Source of the DNA: Saccharopolyspora gregorii
GTDB taxonomy: Bacteria; Actinomycetota; Actinomycetes; Mycobacteriales; Pseudonocardiaceae
Assembly: GCF_024734405.1 (NCBI RefSeq)
Contig: NZ_CP059556.1
Location: 6,262,001 to 6,326,000 of the forward strand
Direction of reading: 5' to 3'
DNA: 64,000 nt
A model generated the notes under the pieces. That model was not told the DNA's origin. It was given only the letters and a program-made list of their open reading frames with translations, and did not search any database. Positions 1-9,571 of this stretch are shown here, one piece after another (the stretch's first letter is position 1; the number at the start of each line of letters is the position of its first letter). The translations under genes and the position numbers were made by a program.

Positions 1-2
1 CG

Positions 3-380
3 GCGGGCCGCGAGGCCACGGTGTTCCAGAACCCGGACGGCAGCAGCGTCATCGACGTGAAGTTCAAGAACACGCTCGCCAGCGGAATCATGATCACCAC
101 GGAGTGGACGCCGTCGTCGATCACGGTGAAGTTCTGGGGCACCAAGCAGTACGACGTGGGTTCCGAGACCGGTCCGCGCACCAACGAGAAGCCCCCGCAC
201 GAGAAGGTCGTGCCGCCGGGCGAGCCGTGCAGCCCCAGCAAGGGCAACGGCGGCTTCACCGTCACCGACACCCGCACGTTGACCGACGTGAAGACCGGGA
301 AGGTCAAGAAGGAGAAGCCGACCAAGACGGTCTACAACCCGCAGCCGATCATCCACTGCGGCGCGCCACCGGCGCCCTGA
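3..380 (+). CDS. VanW family protein, C-terminal fragment (5' end outside window)
   Basis: The frame is open from the window edge and ends at the TGA at 378-380. The first visible residues, REATVFQNPDG, followed by VIDVKFKNTLASGIMITTEW, are the conserved core of the VanW domain seen at the C terminus of actinobacterial cell-wall-associated VanW/YoaR proteins. Two cysteines remain in the tail, and the C terminus is rich in proline and lysine. The N-terminal part, which normally holds the membrane anchor and peptidoglycan-binding repeats, is not in the window. The GTG at 21 is an internal valine rather than the real start. The role in envelope biology is inferred from the family. Confidence 0.8.
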   Translation, partial: AGREATVFQNPDGSSVIDVKFKNTLASGIMITTEWTPSSITVKFWGTKQYDVGSETGPRTNEKPPHEKVVPPGEPCSPSKGNGGFTVTDTRTLTDVKTGKVKKEKPTKTVYNPQPIIHCGAPPAP

Positions 381-502
381 CCCGCACCGCCGACGAGGCC
401 CTTCCCGGTTCCGGGAGGGGCCTCGTCCGCGTTCCGAGGCATCGGCCGCGCCGCACCCGGGCACCCGGTGGGGGACGACGAACCCGACCGAGGGAGCCAG
501 CG

Positions 503-1537
503 ATGCGAGCCACCGTGATCCGCGGAGCCGGCGACGTGCGAGTGGAGGAGGTGCCGGACGCGGCCCTGCGGGAACCGGCGGACGCGGTCGTGCGGGTGGT
601 GCTGACCTGCGTGTGCGGTAGCGACCTGTGGCCGTACAAGAGCATGGAGCGCGACGAGGCCGGGCAGCGGATCGGCCACGAGTTCCTGGGCGTGGTCGAG
701 GAGGCCGGGTCCGCGGTGCGGTCGGTGCGGCCGGGTGACCTGGTGGTCTCGCCGTTCACCTTCTCCGACGGCACCTGCCGGTTCTGCCGGGAGGGGTTGC
801 AGACGTCCTGCCCGTCCGGCGGGGTGTACGGCTCGCCCGGCGAGGACGGCGCGCAGGGCGAGGCGGTGCGGGTGCCGCACGCGGACGGGACGCTGGTGCG
901 GTTGCCGGTGGAGCAGGACGATCCGCTGCTGCCCTCGCTGCTCACCTTGGCCGACGTGTTCCCGACCGGGCACCACGCCGCGGTGTCCGCCGAGGTGCGG
1001 CGGGGCGGTTCGGTGGCCGTGGTCGGTGACGGCGCCGTCGGCCTGTGCGGGGTGCTGGCCGCCGCCCGGCTCGGCGCCGAACGCCTGATCATCATGGGCA
1101 GGCACCCGGACCGCACCGAGCTGGCCCGCGAGTTCGGGGCGACGGACGTGGTGGCGGAGCGCGGCGACGCCGGGGTGCGGCGCGTGCGGGAGCTGACCGG
1201 CGGCGAGGGCGTGCGCTCGGTGCTGGAGTGCGTGGGCACCGCCGAGTCGATGGCGACCGCGACCCGCCTGGTCCGCGACGGCGGCGCGATCGGCTACGTC
1301 GGCGTCCCGCAGGAGGGCGGCGGCGTGGACCTGCGGGAGCTGTTCATGCGCAACGTGCGGATCGGCGGCGGCGTCTGCCCGGCGCGGGCCTACGTCGAGG
1401 AGCTGATGCCGGACGTGCTCTCCGGCGCGGTCCGGCCGGGCCGGGTGTTCGACCACGTCACCGACCTGGACGGGGTGCCGGACGCGTACCGGGCGATGGC
1501 CGACCGGAAGGCGCTCAAGGCGCTGGTCCGGGTCTGA
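503..1537 (+). CDS. Zinc-type alcohol dehydrogenase (MDR superfamily)
   Basis: The product is 344 aa of the medium-chain dehydrogenase family, which oxidises alcohols or polyols with NAD(P) in the cytosol. The start ATG at 503 follows an AGGGAG ribosome-binding site at 491-496. The catalytic-zinc region is visible as CVCGSDLWPY and GHEFLGVVEEAG, and the Rossmann loop as GDGAVGLCG near residue 175. The structural-zinc lobe reads CRFCREGLQTSC, so one of the usual four cysteines is replaced and this site may be weak. The substrate cannot be told from sequence. It is transcribed toward fadE5, and a strong hairpin separates the two convergent genes. Confidence 0.85.
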   Translation: MRATVIRGAGDVRVEEVPDAALREPADAVVRVVLTCVCGSDLWPYKSMERDEAGQRIGHEFLGVVEEAGSAVRSVRPGDLVVSPFTFSDGTCRFCREGLQTSCPSGGVYGSPGEDGAQGEAVRVPHADGTLVRLPVEQDDPLLPSLLTLADVFPTGHHAAVSAEVRRGGSVAVVGDGAVGLCGVLAAARLGAERLIIMGRHPDRTELAREFGATDVVAERGDAGVRRVRELTGGEGVRSVLECVGTAESMATATRLVRDGGAIGYVGVPQEGGGVDLRELFMRNVRIGGGVCPARAYVEELMPDVLSGAVRPGRVFDHVTDLDGVPDAYRAMADRKALKALVRV

Positions 1538-1580
1538 CCGGGGTCCCGCCCGGCCGGGCGGGGCCTGACCGCGAGAACGG

Positions 1581-1616
1581 GCGTGGGCGCCCCGCCACCG
1601 AGGGGGACGCCCACGC
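1581..1616. terminator. Bidirectional hairpin between adh and fadE5
   Basis: GCGTGGGCG at 1581-1589 pairs with CGCCCACGC at 1608-1616, with additional C/G pairing inside. It lies between two converging stop codons, so it probably ends both transcripts. Confidence 0.65.
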
Positions 1617-1631
1617 CGGTCTCGCGTCGGA

Positions 1632-3476
1632 TCAGAACGCCGACTCGTCCAGCTCCATGATGGAGTTGTCCGCGTTCTCCACGATCTTGCGGCGGCCGGT
1701 CAGCTCCGGCAGCACGTTCTTCGCGAAGAACCGGGCCACCGCGACCTTGCCCTGGTAGAAGGGCTGGTCCTTCGCCGAGGCGCCCGCGTCCAGCGCCGCC
1801 AGCGCGATCTCGGCCTGGCGCAGCAGCAGCCAGCCGATGAGCAGGTCGCCCATGCTCATCAGCACGGTCACGGCGTGCTGGCCGACCTTGTAGATGTTGG
1901 TCACGTCCTCCTGTGCGGAGGTCAGGAAGCCGAAGACGGCGCCGAGGGTGCCCTGCGCGTCGTCCAGCGCCTTCGCGAGCAGCGCCCGCTCCTCCTTGAG
2001 CCGGTCGTCCGCGCCCTCGGCCTCCAGCGACTTCTGCACCTCGGCGGCGAGGTGGCCCAGCGCGGCGCCGTTGTTGCGGACGATCTTGCGGAAGAAGAAG
2101 TCCTGCGCCTGGATCGCCGTGGTGCCCTCGTACAGGCTGTCGATCTTGGCGTCCCGGATGTACTGCTCGATCGGGTAGTCCTGCAGGTAGCCGGAGCCGC
2201 CGAGGGTCTGCAGCGACAGCGTCAGGTTCTCGTACGCCCGCTCCGAGCCGACGCCCTTCACGATAGGCAGCAGCAGGTCGTTGACCTGCTCGGCCAGCGA
2301 CACGTCCGCGCCGCTCGCCTTGCCCTGCGCGATCTGGTCCTGGTACGTCGCGGTGTAGAGGTACACCGCGCGCAGGCCCTCCGCGTACGCCTTCTGCAGC
2401 AGCAGGATGCGACGCACGTCGGGGTGGTTCGTGATCGCCACGCGCGGGGCGGTCTTGTCGGTGGCCTTGGTGAGGTCGGCGCCCTGCACGCGCTCCTTGG
2501 CGTACTCCAGCGCGTTGAGGTAGCCGGTGGACAGCGTGGCGATGGCCTTGGTGCCGACCATCATCCGGGCGTACTCGATGACCTGGAACATCTGCGCGAT
2601 GCCGTCGTGCACCTCACCGAGCAGCCAGCCCTGCGCGGGCGTGCCGTGCTGGCCGAAGGTCAGCTCGCAGGTGGCGGAGGCGTTCAGGCCCATCTTGTGC
2701 TCGACGTTGGTGACGAAGGCGCCGTTGCGCTCACCCGGCTCGCCGGTGGTGCCGTCGAAGTGGAACTTGGGCACCAGGAACAGGCTCAGGCCCTTGGTGC
2801 CGGGCTTGCTCTCCACGCCGTCGCCCTCGGGGCGGGCCAGCACCAGGTGCATGATGTTCTCGGTCATGTCCTGGTCGGCGGAGGTGATGAACCGCTTCAC
2901 GCCGTCGAGGTGCCAGCTGCCGTCGGCCTGCTTGACGGCCTTGGTGCGCCCGGAGCCGACGTCGGAGCCCGCGTCCGGCTCGGTCAGCACCATGGTGGCG
3001 CCCCAGCCGCGCTGGATCATCAGGTCGGCCCAGGCGCGCTGCTCCTCGGTGCCGTTCTTGTGCACGATCCCGGCGAACTGCGGACCCGCCATGTACATGT
3101 ACACGGCCGGGTTGGCGCCGAGGATCAGCTCGGAGGTGGCCCACTGCACGGTCGGCGGGATGCCGTAGCCGCCGAGCTCGTCGGAGAGCCCGAGCCGCCA
3201 CCACTCGCCGTCCATGACCTGCTGGTAGGACTTCTTGAACGACTCCGGCAGCGTGACCGAGTGGGTCTTCGGGTCGAACTTCGCCGGGGTGCGGTCGCCG
3301 TCCGCGAACGACTCGGCGAGCGGCCCGGTGGCGAGCGCGTTGAGCTCGCTGAGCACACCGCGCACGGTGTCCTCGTCGGACTGCTCGAACGCCCCGGTGC
3401 CGAGCCGGTCCTGCACCTTGAAGAGCTCGAACAGGTTGAATTCGAGATCGCGGACGTTGCTCTTGTAGTGGCCCAT
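1632..3476 (-). CDS. fadE5: Acyl-CoA dehydrogenase, FadE5 type
   Basis: The product is 614 aa, close to the 611 aa of mycobacterial FadE5. It catalyses the FAD-dependent first step of beta-oxidation (acyl-CoA to trans-2-enoyl-CoA). The N terminus [18 protein letters not shown] is the FadE5 hallmark. Further on are [20 protein letters not shown], the flavin and substrate loops, and [16 protein letters not shown] containing the catalytic-base glutamate. The C-terminal extension ends in IMELDESAF, as in FadE5. The start is the ATG at 3476, behind a GGGAG ribosome-binding site. Upstream, two copies of a 15-bp near-palindrome bracket a possible -10 box, which implies repression, perhaps relieved by acyl-CoA. 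A related enzyme at 52930-54891 carries the same site. Confidence 0.93.
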   Translation of the reverse strand: MGHYKSNVRDLEFNLFELFKVQDRLGTGAFEQSDEDTVRGVLSELNALATGPLAESFADGDRTPAKFDPKTHSVTLPESFKKSYQQVMDGEWWRLGLSDELGGYGIPPTVQWATSELILGANPAVYMYMAGPQFAGIVHKNGTEEQRAWADLMIQRGWGATMVLTEPDAGSDVGSGRTKAVKQADGSWHLDGVKRFITSADQDMTENIMHLVLARPEGDGVESKPGTKGLSLFLVPKFHFDGTTGEPGERNGAFVTNVEHKMGLNASATCELTFGQHGTPAQGWLLGEVHDGIAQMFQVIEYARMMVGTKAIATLSTGYLNALEYAKERVQGADLTKATDKTAPRVAITNHPDVRRILLLQKAYAEGLRAVYLYTATYQDQIAQGKASGADVSLAEQVNDLLLPIVKGVGSERAYENLTLSLQTLGGSGYLQDYPIEQYIRDAKIDSLYEGTTAIQAQDFFFRKIVRNNGAALGHLAAEVQKSLEAEGADDRLKEERALLAKALDDAQGTLGAVFGFLTSAQEDVTNIYKVGQHAVTVLMSMGDLLIGWLLLRQAEIALAALDAGASAKDQPFYQGKVAVARFFAKNVLPELTGRRKIVENADNSIMELDESAF

Positions 3477-3535
3477 TTCGCAGGCTCCCTCTCCGCACTG
3501 ATGATCCGAGCCGGCCCCGCTCTCCGGACATGGCC

Positions 3536-3574
3536 TTACTCGTCGGTAACTCCAGAGTATTACCCCGCAGTAAC
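3536..3574 (-). promoter_or_regulatory. Double operator in front of fadE5
   Basis: TTACTCGTCGGTAAC (3536-3550) and TTACCCCGCAGTAAC (3560-3574) are two 15-bp near-palindromes. Between them on the minus strand lies TACTCT, a possible -10 box. The same motif, TTACTCGCCAGTAAC, precedes the acyl-CoA-oxidase-type gene at 54891. The arm length and perfect dyad suit a TetR-family fatty-acid regulator; the regulator itself is not identified. Confidence 0.6.
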
Positions 3575-3806
3575 TTCTGTCGAGCGGGTAGGCCGGAAAC
3601 CACCGGGAAAGCCCTGTGACATGCGCCGAACCGGGCATCTCGCCCCCACCCGCGGCCGATCGCGCAACCCGGACGGCTTCACACGATCGCGTGGGAGCCC
3701 GAAACCCGACCTGCCCGGACCTCCACCTCGACATCCAATGGAGGGACCCACGCTCCGGGCGCCCCACGCGCGCCGCGCCCGGCGAGCCCGATTCGCGGAG
3801 GTCGGC

Positions 3807-4337
3807 ATGGATCGAAGAACAGCCCCCTACGGCGTGGCGGCGGCCGCGCTCGTCGCGCTCCTCGCAGGCTGCTCCGGCGGCGGTGACGACCAGGGCCAGG
3901 GCGGCCAGGAGGGCGAGGTGCCACCGGCGCCGCCCGCGCAGCAGCAGGAGCAGACCCCGGCACCGCCGCCGAGCCCGGACCCGGCGGCCGCCAAGACGGC
4001 CCTGCAGCAGCAGATCGACCAGGCCCTCGCACAGAGCCCGATCACCTTCGAGGCCGACAGCGCGGACCTCACCGAGCAGGGCGAGCAGACCGCGAAGAAG
4101 GCCGCCGAACTGGCGAAGTCCGCGCCGCAGGAGCTGAAGTTCACCATCACCGGCTACGTCGCCGACACCGGCAACCCGTCGCCGAAGGACCAGGAGCTGT
4201 CCCAGCAGCGGGCGCAGGCCGTCGCGGACGCGTTCACCGAGGCCGGCGTCCCGAAGGAACGCCTCGAAGTCGTCGGCAAGGGCACCGCGGAAGGCGGTAC
4301 CGAGCAGGACCGGCACGCGACGATCGCCGTCCAGTAG
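3807..4337 (+). CDS. OmpA-family lipoprotein
   Basis: The product is 176 aa. It begins with a lipoprotein signal, [22 protein letters not shown], with a lipobox LAGC at about residues 20-23. A glycine-, glutamine- and proline-rich linker follows (to about residue 65), then an OmpA/MotB-like C-terminal domain: [35 protein letters not shown], and [19 protein letters not shown]. This domain binds peptidoglycan in the families that carry it. The protein is probably anchored to the outer face of the membrane by its acyl group. The start ATG at 3807 follows GGAGGT. It is separated from fadE5 by the divergent operator region. Confidence 0.85.
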   Translation: MDRRTAPYGVAAAALVALLAGCSGGGDDQGQGGQEGEVPPAPPAQQQEQTPAPPPSPDPAAAKTALQQQIDQALAQSPITFEADSADLTEQGEQTAKKAAELAKSAPQELKFTITGYVADTGNPSPKDQELSQQRAQAVADAFTEAGVPKERLEVVGKGTAEGGTEQDRHATIAVQ

Positions 4338-4357
4338 CGGCACCGATCAACCTGGGG

Positions 4358-4388
4358 ACGGGAGGGAAGCCCGCGGGCTCCCTCCCGT
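4358..4388. terminator. Bidirectional hairpin between the OmpA lipoprotein and ynfA
   Basis: ACGGGAGGGA at 4358-4367 pairs perfectly with TCCCTCCCGT at 4379-4388, and the loop itself contains the palindrome GCCCGCGGGC. It sits between convergent genes. Confidence 0.75.
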
Positions 4389-4407
4389 TCTCGCGTCCGG
4401 GCCCGGC

Positions 4408-4740
4408 TCAGCCGCGCGGCGCGTACATGATCACGGCGACGCCGACCAGGCACAGGGCCGCGCCCGCCAGGTCCCAGCGGTCCGGCCGGAACCCGTCCAG
4501 CAGCACGCCCCACGCCAGCGAGCCCGCCACGAAGACCCCGCCGTACGCGGCGAGGATCCGGCCGAAGTTCGCGTCCGGCTGCAAGGTGGCGACGAACCCG
4601 TAGGCGCCCAGCGCGAGCACGCCGGCGCCCATCCACAGCAGGCCCTTGTGCTCGCGCACCCCCTGCCAGACCAGCCAGGCACCACCGATCTCGGCGACGG
4701 CGGCGAGGGCGAACAGCACGATCGAACGAAGCACGGTCAC
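4408..4740 (-). CDS. YnfA family small membrane protein (UPF0060)
   Basis: The product is 110 aa with four hydrophobic segments. It fits the YnfA/UPF0060 family in length and in motifs such as [43 protein letters not shown] and [19 protein letters not shown]. Relatives are small multidrug-resistance-like inner-membrane proteins, but the transport function here is unproven. The start is GTG at 4740. A TAGCGT -10 box on the minus strand (4747-4752) lies 6 nt before it with no ribosome-binding site, so the mRNA is probably leaderless. Confidence 0.9.
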   Translation of the reverse strand: MTVLRSIVLFALAAVAEIGGAWLVWQGVREHKGLLWMGAGVLALGAYGFVATLQPDANFGRILAAYGGVFVAGSLAWGVLLDGFRPDRWDLAGAALCLVGVAVIMYAPRG

Positions 4741-4837
4741 CCGAGCACGCTAATCCGGGGCGGGCGCCGGCCTGCGGACTCCCCGGCGGCGACCCGGTGC
4801 GCGGACCGCCGCCCGCAGCGGCCGCGGCCCGGCGACG

Positions 4838-5521
4838 TCAGGAGGGGCGGACGACCAGCTCGGTGAGGTGGGCGTCGCCGGTGGCGCGCACCGCGGTGCA
4901 GACCGGCCCGGCGACCGACTCCGGGGTCAGGAAGCGCTCCGGCCGGTACTCGCCGCCCTCGGCCGCGACCACGCCGCGCTGCATGTCCGTGTCGACCCGG
5001 CCCGGGAAGACCGAGGTCACCCGGACGCCGTTCGCGGCCTCCTCGGCGCGCAGCACGTCGGCGAACGCGCGCAGCGCGAACTTGCTCGCCGCGTAGGAGC
5101 CCCAGTTCGGCTTCGCGTTCAAGCCCGAACCCGAATTGATCAGCACCACGTGCCCGGAGGCCGCGCGCAGCTCGGGCAGCAGCAGCCGGGTGAGCTCGGT
5201 GACCGCGAACAGGTTCAGCTCGAAGGTCCGCCGCCACGAGTCGACCGACACGTCCGAGACCGCGCCGAGTTCCACCAGACCCGCGCTGTGCACCAGCACG
5301 TCCAGCCGGTCCACGTCCCGCACCGCCGCCGCCACCGCGTCCGGATCGGTCAGCTCCACCGGCCACGGGCGGGCACCGTCGATCTCCGCCGCCAGCTCCC
5401 GCAGCGCTTCGCCGTCCCGGCCGCCGAGCAGCACGTCGTGGGTCTCGGACAGGGCGCGGGCGGTGGCGGCCCCGATGCCGCGGGAAGCACCCGTGACCAG
5501 GGCGATCGGACGTTCAGACAT
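4838..5521 (-). CDS. Short-chain dehydrogenase/reductase
   Basis: The product is 227 aa, a classical SDR. It shows the TGASRGIG nucleotide-binding loop near the N terminus, HSAGLVELG (an NAG-like motif), a serine in the INSGSG segment, and the catalytic YAASK. The tail FPGRVDTDM is also typical. The substrate is unknown. The start ATG at 5521 lies 7 nt downstream of TACGAT (minus strand, 5529-5534), so the gene looks leaderless. An upstream in-frame extension exists but has no coding character. Confidence 0.85.
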   Translation of the reverse strand: MSERPIALVTGASRGIGAATARALSETHDVLLGGRDGEALRELAAEIDGARPWPVELTDPDAVAAAVRDVDRLDVLVHSAGLVELGAVSDVSVDSWRRTFELNLFAVTELTRLLLPELRAASGHVVLINSGSGLNAKPNWGSYAASKFALRAFADVLRAEEAANGVRVTSVFPGRVDTDMQRGVVAAEGGEYRPERFLTPESVAGPVCTAVRATGDAHLTELVVRPS

Positions 5522-5757
5522 GGCCTGAATCGTATCCGTCGCACGTGCGCGCACGGTGCGCCGGGCGCCCCACCGGGCCGGATGGCCTCCGCCCGCGGTC
5601 GGGCGGGTGCTCCGGGGCCTTCCGGTGGACCGGCGCCGCGCGGGGCGTTGGTGCACCCGCGGAGCGCGACGCCCGCGTTCGGGTGCTCCGGGGTCGCCTC
5701 GGGACGTGCGCGCCGGGATCCTTCCGCGCCTGGTGATCGGGCGTTCCCCGGTCACCG

Positions 5758-5804
5758 GCGAGCGCAACGAGGGCCTCCCGTGTTCGGAAGGCCCCCGCGC
5801 TCGC
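5758..5804 (-). terminator. Terminator of phoX
   Basis: GCGAGCGC (5758-5765) pairs with GCGCTCGC (5797-5804), and GGGCCT pairs with AGGCCC inside. It lies just after the phoX stop codon. Confidence 0.7.
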
Positions 5805-5812
5805 AGGTGAGA

Positions 5813-7867
5813 TCAGCGCCGGCCGATCTCACCACCGTCCTCCCGCCACACCACGGCCACCGAGGGCCGCGGCTGCGAGTCGCCGCCGTCCGGCCAGTGC
5901 GACGTGGGGTGCTGGGCGTCCTCGGCGTCCTCGCCCGGGTGCTGCACGTTGACCGTGACCAGGTCGTCGAGGACCACCGGACCGCAGGTCTCCGCGCCCA
6001 CCGGCACGGTCAGGAACTGCTTCACCTTGCCGCGCTCCGGTCCGTCCACCGGCACCGCGAACAGCCCGTCGTTCGAGCCGAGCTCGTTGCCGTCGGTGGT
6101 GATCCACAGGTTTCCGAACCGGTCGAAGGTGACGTTGTCCGGGCAGGAGATCGGGCTGACCTGGGACTTGTCGAAGCCGCCGAAGTAGGTGCCCGGGTCG
6201 TTCGGGTCGCCGCACACCAGCAGCAGGTTCCAGCGGAACCGGGTGCCCGCGGTGTCGTCGGCGAACTCCAGGACGTGCCCGTGCTTGTTGCCGACCCGGG
6301 GGTTGGCCTCGTCGACCGGGGCGTTGTCCGCGGAGCCGCGGTTGCTGTTGTTCGTCAGCGCGCAGTAGACGCGGCCGTTGACCGGGTTCGGCTCGATGTC
6401 CTCGGGCCGGTCCATCTTCGTCGCGCCGAGCGCGTCGGCGGCGAGCCGGGTGAACACGTAGACCTCTTCGGCGCTGAAGCCGGGCACGAAGGACTCGTTC
6501 CCGCTGACCAGCTTCAACCACTCGCCGGTGCCGTCGAAGTGCCCGTCGGCGGGCAGCGCGCCCGAACCGTCGATCTCCTCGGCGGGGCTGTTGCCGTGGA
6601 AGCGGGCCACGTAGAGGGTGCCGTCGTCGAGCAGCGCCGAGTTGTGCCGCCGCGCGTGCGCGCTGCGGCCCGGCTTGTACCGGCCGTTTGAGACGAACTT
6701 GTAGATGTACTCGAAGCGCTCGTCGTCACCGGAGTAGGCGACCACCCGGCCGTCGTCGGCGATCTGGATGGTGGCGCCCTCGTGCTTGAACCGGCCCAGC
6801 GCGGTGTGCTTGACCGGGGTGGACGTCGGATCGTTCGGGTCGATCTCGACGACCCAGCCGAAGCGGTTCGGCTCGTTCGGCTCCTGCGAGACATCCCAGC
6901 GGCGGTCGAAGCGCTCCCACTTGCGGTCGGTCTCGCCGGTGCCGATGACGTAGCGCCGGTAGCGCTCGGCCGCGACCGGCTCGGTGATCAGCTCGGAGTG
7001 CCCGAAGTACTGGTGGAAGTTCTCCTCGCCGGACAGGATCGTGCCCCACGGGGTGACGCCGCCCGCGCAGTTGTTCTGGGTGCCGAACACGCGGGTGCCG
7101 GTCGGGTCGGCGGAGGTCTTGAGGAAGTCGCTGCCCGCGGCGGGTCCGCGCACCTCGAACTCGGTGTTCAGCGTGATGCGCCGGTTGCGTTCGCCGCGCC
7201 GCGCGACGAGGCCCTTGCCGCGTTCCTTCGCGACCTCCACGACGGACAGGCCGTGCGCGGCCCAGGCGATGCGGACCTGCTCCTCGGTGGGGTCGTCCTC
7301 GTCGTAGTCCGGGAACATGTGCGACTCGGTGGTGTACTCGTGGTTGACCACGAGCAGCCCGCGCCTGCCTGCCGCGTCGAGCGGGACGAACCCGGCGAAG
7401 TCGTTGTTGTAGCCGAACTGCTTCTCCTGCGCCGCCGCCGACTGGTGGTGGAAGTCGAACTCGGGGGCGCCGTCGACGAGCGGGTCGCCCCAGCGGATCA
7501 CGATGCCCTGCGCGTAGCCCTCGGGGACGGTGAGCCGGTCCTCCTGGTTCGGCGCGACCGGCGCGAAGTCGGTGCCCGGCACGGGACGACCGGCGGGACG
7601 CGGGGCGGTGGCCGCGGCGGCGGTGCCGGACAGGGCGGCGGCCCCGCCGACCGCCAGCGCCAGCACACCCCCCGCCTTCAGCGCGCCGCGGCGGCTCAGG
7701 ACGCTCGCGACGACGTCGCCGAAGTAGCCGTTGCCGGAGGTGTTCGGCGCCTCGTGCGCGCAGGCGTTGCCGCAGCGGTACTTGCAGGTGGCCGATGCCC
7801 GGCGGGCGGAGTGGTTCGACAGCAGTGGCAGCGGGACGACCCGCCCGCCGTCCGGTCGGGTGGACAC
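5813..7867 (-). CDS. phoX: PhoX-type alkaline phosphatase (DUF839), Tat-exported
   Basis: The product is 684 aa. A cysteine-rich lead-in, TCKYRCGNACAHEAPNTS, typical of actinobacterial PhoX, precedes a twin-arginine signal, SRRGALKAGG, and a hydrophobic stretch. The segment QNNCAGGVTPWGTILSGEEN holds the conserved cysteine and acidic residues of the calcium/iron phosphoesterase family, and MDRPEDIEPNP is also characteristic. It would release phosphate from organic esters outside the cell. The start is GTG at 7867 behind GGAGG. Two 11-nt PHO-box-like repeats lie about 67 bp upstream, in keeping with phosphate-starvation control. Confidence 0.9.
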   Translation of the reverse strand: MSTRPDGGRVVPLPLLSNHSARRASATCKYRCGNACAHEAPNTSGNGYFGDVVASVLSRRGALKAGGVLALAVGGAAALSGTAAAATAPRPAGRPVPGTDFAPVAPNQEDRLTVPEGYAQGIVIRWGDPLVDGAPEFDFHHQSAAAQEKQFGYNNDFAGFVPLDAAGRRGLLVVNHEYTTESHMFPDYDEDDPTEEQVRIAWAAHGLSVVEVAKERGKGLVARRGERNRRITLNTEFEVRGPAAGSDFLKTSADPTGTRVFGTQNNCAGGVTPWGTILSGEENFHQYFGHSELITEPVAAERYRRYVIGTGETDRKWERFDRRWDVSQEPNEPNRFGWVVEIDPNDPTSTPVKHTALGRFKHEGATIQIADDGRVVAYSGDDERFEYIYKFVSNGRYKPGRSAHARRHNSALLDDGTLYVARFHGNSPAEEIDGSGALPADGHFDGTGEWLKLVSGNESFVPGFSAEEVYVFTRLAADALGATKMDRPEDIEPNPVNGRVYCALTNNSNRGSADNAPVDEANPRVGNKHGHVLEFADDTAGTRFRWNLLLVCGDPNDPGTYFGGFDKSQVSPISCPDNVTFDRFGNLWITTDGNELGSNDGLFAVPVDGPERGKVKQFLTVPVGAETCGPVVLDDLVTVNVQHPGEDAEDAQHPTSHWPDGGDSQPRPSVAVVWREDGGEIGRR

Positions 7868-7875
7868 ACGGACCT

Positions 7876-7900
7876 CCAGGTGTCAGTCAGGAACACCTGG
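7876..7900. promoter_or_regulatory. Inverted repeat in the phoX leader
   Basis: CCAGGTGT (7876-7883) and ACACCTGG (7893-7900) form perfect 8-bp arms around 9 nt. The left arm touches the ribosome-binding site of phoX, so it could be a leader hairpin or an operator. Its function is unknown. Confidence 0.4.
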
Positions 7901-7933
7901 ACGCTATGCCGATCAGGCGAGGTCCCCTGGACG

Positions 7934-7955
7934 TGCAGGTGAACAGCACCCGAAC
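7934..7955 (-). promoter_or_regulatory. PHO-box-like direct repeat upstream of phoX
   Basis: On the minus strand, GTTCGGGTGCT is followed directly by GTTCACCTGCA. Actinobacterial PhoP binds 11-nt direct repeat units whose core is GTTCACC. The second unit has the full core and the first keeps GTTC and TGC. The spacing, the orientation toward phoX and the gene's function all agree. Confidence 0.6.
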
Positions 7956-8053
7956 TCATGACGCTCGGTCGTCGGACACGTCGGCCGACCCCTCTATCGC
8001 GTCGCCGGACCGCAACGTCCCCTCACCCTCCGCGAGCAGCACCCGGGCGGACG

Positions 8054-8084
8054 CGAACGGACCGCCGGACGGGCGGTCCGTTCG
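8054..8084 (-). terminator. Terminator of the MFS gene
   Basis: CGAACGGACCGCC (8054-8066) pairs perfectly with GGCGGTCCGTTCG (8072-8084) around a 5-nt loop, just past the MFS stop codon. Confidence 0.75.
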
Positions 8085-8101
8085 TCCGGTGCCGGGACGG
8101 G

Positions 8102-9328
8102 TCAGAACTCCTCGCCGACGGCGGCGGCCTCCACCGGCACGCGGTGCGGATCCCGGCGCTTGCGCAGGTCCACCAGCAGCAGGCCCGCCGAGACCACGCA
8201 CAGCGCCGCGGCCACCGCGAACGGGGCGTGCGCCGAGCCGAACCAGTCCGCGACGTGCCCGACCAGCGTCGCCGCGACCGCGCCGCCGAACCAGCGGCAG
8301 AAGTTGTACCCGGCGCTGGCCACCGAGCGCGGCGCGTCGCTGATGCTCATCGCGGTCCCGGTGAACAGCGTGTTCAGCAGGCCGGAGGCGATACCGCTGA
8401 GGATCACCGCCACCACCACGACCGGTTTCGACCCGACCGCCATCACCAGCAGCAGCACCGCGTACAGCAGCACCGCGAGCACGGTCCCGCCGGCGTCGCC
8501 GAACCGGGCGGCGAGCTTCGGCGCGAGGGTCACGCCCGCCACCGCCACGCACAGGCCCCAGCCGAAGAACACCAGGCCGACCGCGATCGCCCCGAACTCC
8601 AGCACGAACGGCGCCCACGCGAGCACCACGAAGAACGCGGCCGTGTAGAAGGCGGAGCCGAGCGCGGTGCGCAGCAGCCCGCCGTGCCCGAGGGCGCGCA
8701 GCGGGTCGAGCAGCCGCACCTTCGGCCGCTTCGCCGGGTCCGCGTCGTCGGCGGGCAGGAACCCGGCCGAGAGCACCAGCGCGATCGCCATCAGCACCGC
8801 GGTCCCCGCGAACGGCCCCCGCCAGGAGATGTTGCCCAGCAGCGCGCCGAGCAGCGGGCCGGTGGACAGGCCGATGCCGAGCGCCGCCTCGTACAGCAGG
8901 ATCGCGGCCTGCTGGCCACCGCTGGCCGCGCCGACGATCACCGACAGCGCGGTGGCGATGAAGAACGCGTTGCCCAGGCCCCACACCGCGCGCAGCGCCA
9001 CCAGCTGCCCGATGGATCCGGCGACCGCGCAGGCCAGCGTGGCCAGCACGATCAGCACGAGGCCGGTGACGACGGTCCGCTTGGGCCCGAAGCGGGCGCT
9101 GAACGCGCCGGTGACGAGCATCGCCACCACCTGGACTCCCAGGTAGGACGAGAACAGCAGCGTCACCTGCTCGGGTCCGGCGTGCAGGGCTTGTGCGATG
9201 GACAGCAAGATCGGGTCCACCAGTCCGATGCCCATGAAGGCGATGACCGCGGCGAACGCGGTGATCCACACCGCTTTCGGCTGGCCCTTGAAGACGTCCA
9301 GCAACCGGACGTCGTGCGTGCCGCTCAT
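8102..9328 (-). CDS. MFS transporter (drug:H+ antiporter type)
   Basis: The product is 408 aa with about twelve hydrophobic segments. The loop ARFGPKRTVV after the second segment is the MFS signature (GxxxDRxGRR-like). The fold begins VWITAFAAVIAFMGIGLVDPILLSIA, as in bacterial drug-efflux permeases. A charged central loop, DDADPAKRPKVR, divides the two six-helix halves. The substrate cannot be predicted. The start ATG at 9328 follows GAGGAG. The gene is divergent from the HAD gene. Confidence 0.85.
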   Translation of the reverse strand: MSGTHDVRLLDVFKGQPKAVWITAFAAVIAFMGIGLVDPILLSIAQALHAGPEQVTLLFSSYLGVQVVAMLVTGAFSARFGPKRTVVTGLVLIVLATLACAVAGSIGQLVALRAVWGLGNAFFIATALSVIVGAASGGQQAAILLYEAALGIGLSTGPLLGALLGNISWRGPFAGTAVLMAIALVLSAGFLPADDADPAKRPKVRLLDPLRALGHGGLLRTALGSAFYTAAFFVVLAWAPFVLEFGAIAVGLVFFGWGLCVAVAGVTLAPKLAARFGDAGGTVLAVLLYAVLLLVMAVGSKPVVVVAVILSGIASGLLNTLFTGTAMSISDAPRSVASAGYNFCRWFGGAVAATLVGHVADWFGSAHAPFAVAAALCVVSAGLLLVDLRKRRDPHRVPVEAAAVGEEF

Positions 9329-9571
9329 CGGCCGCCACTCCTCAGCGTCTCGGGGTGAGCCGTTCCGCGTCTCGCGTGCCGCCCACCGGGTAGTTCGTTC
9401 GCAATGCTAACTTTCTGGTGGTTCTCCGGCCAGTCCGCATGAGCAGGCACACAGCCCCGCCGGCTCCATCCGCAGCAGCGCACCGCCGCGACCGGAGCAG
9501 CCCGCCCGGAACCGCCGCACCCGCGGCACCGAGCAGGACGAGCCCGCCCCCGGGCTCCTACGATCGGCGGC

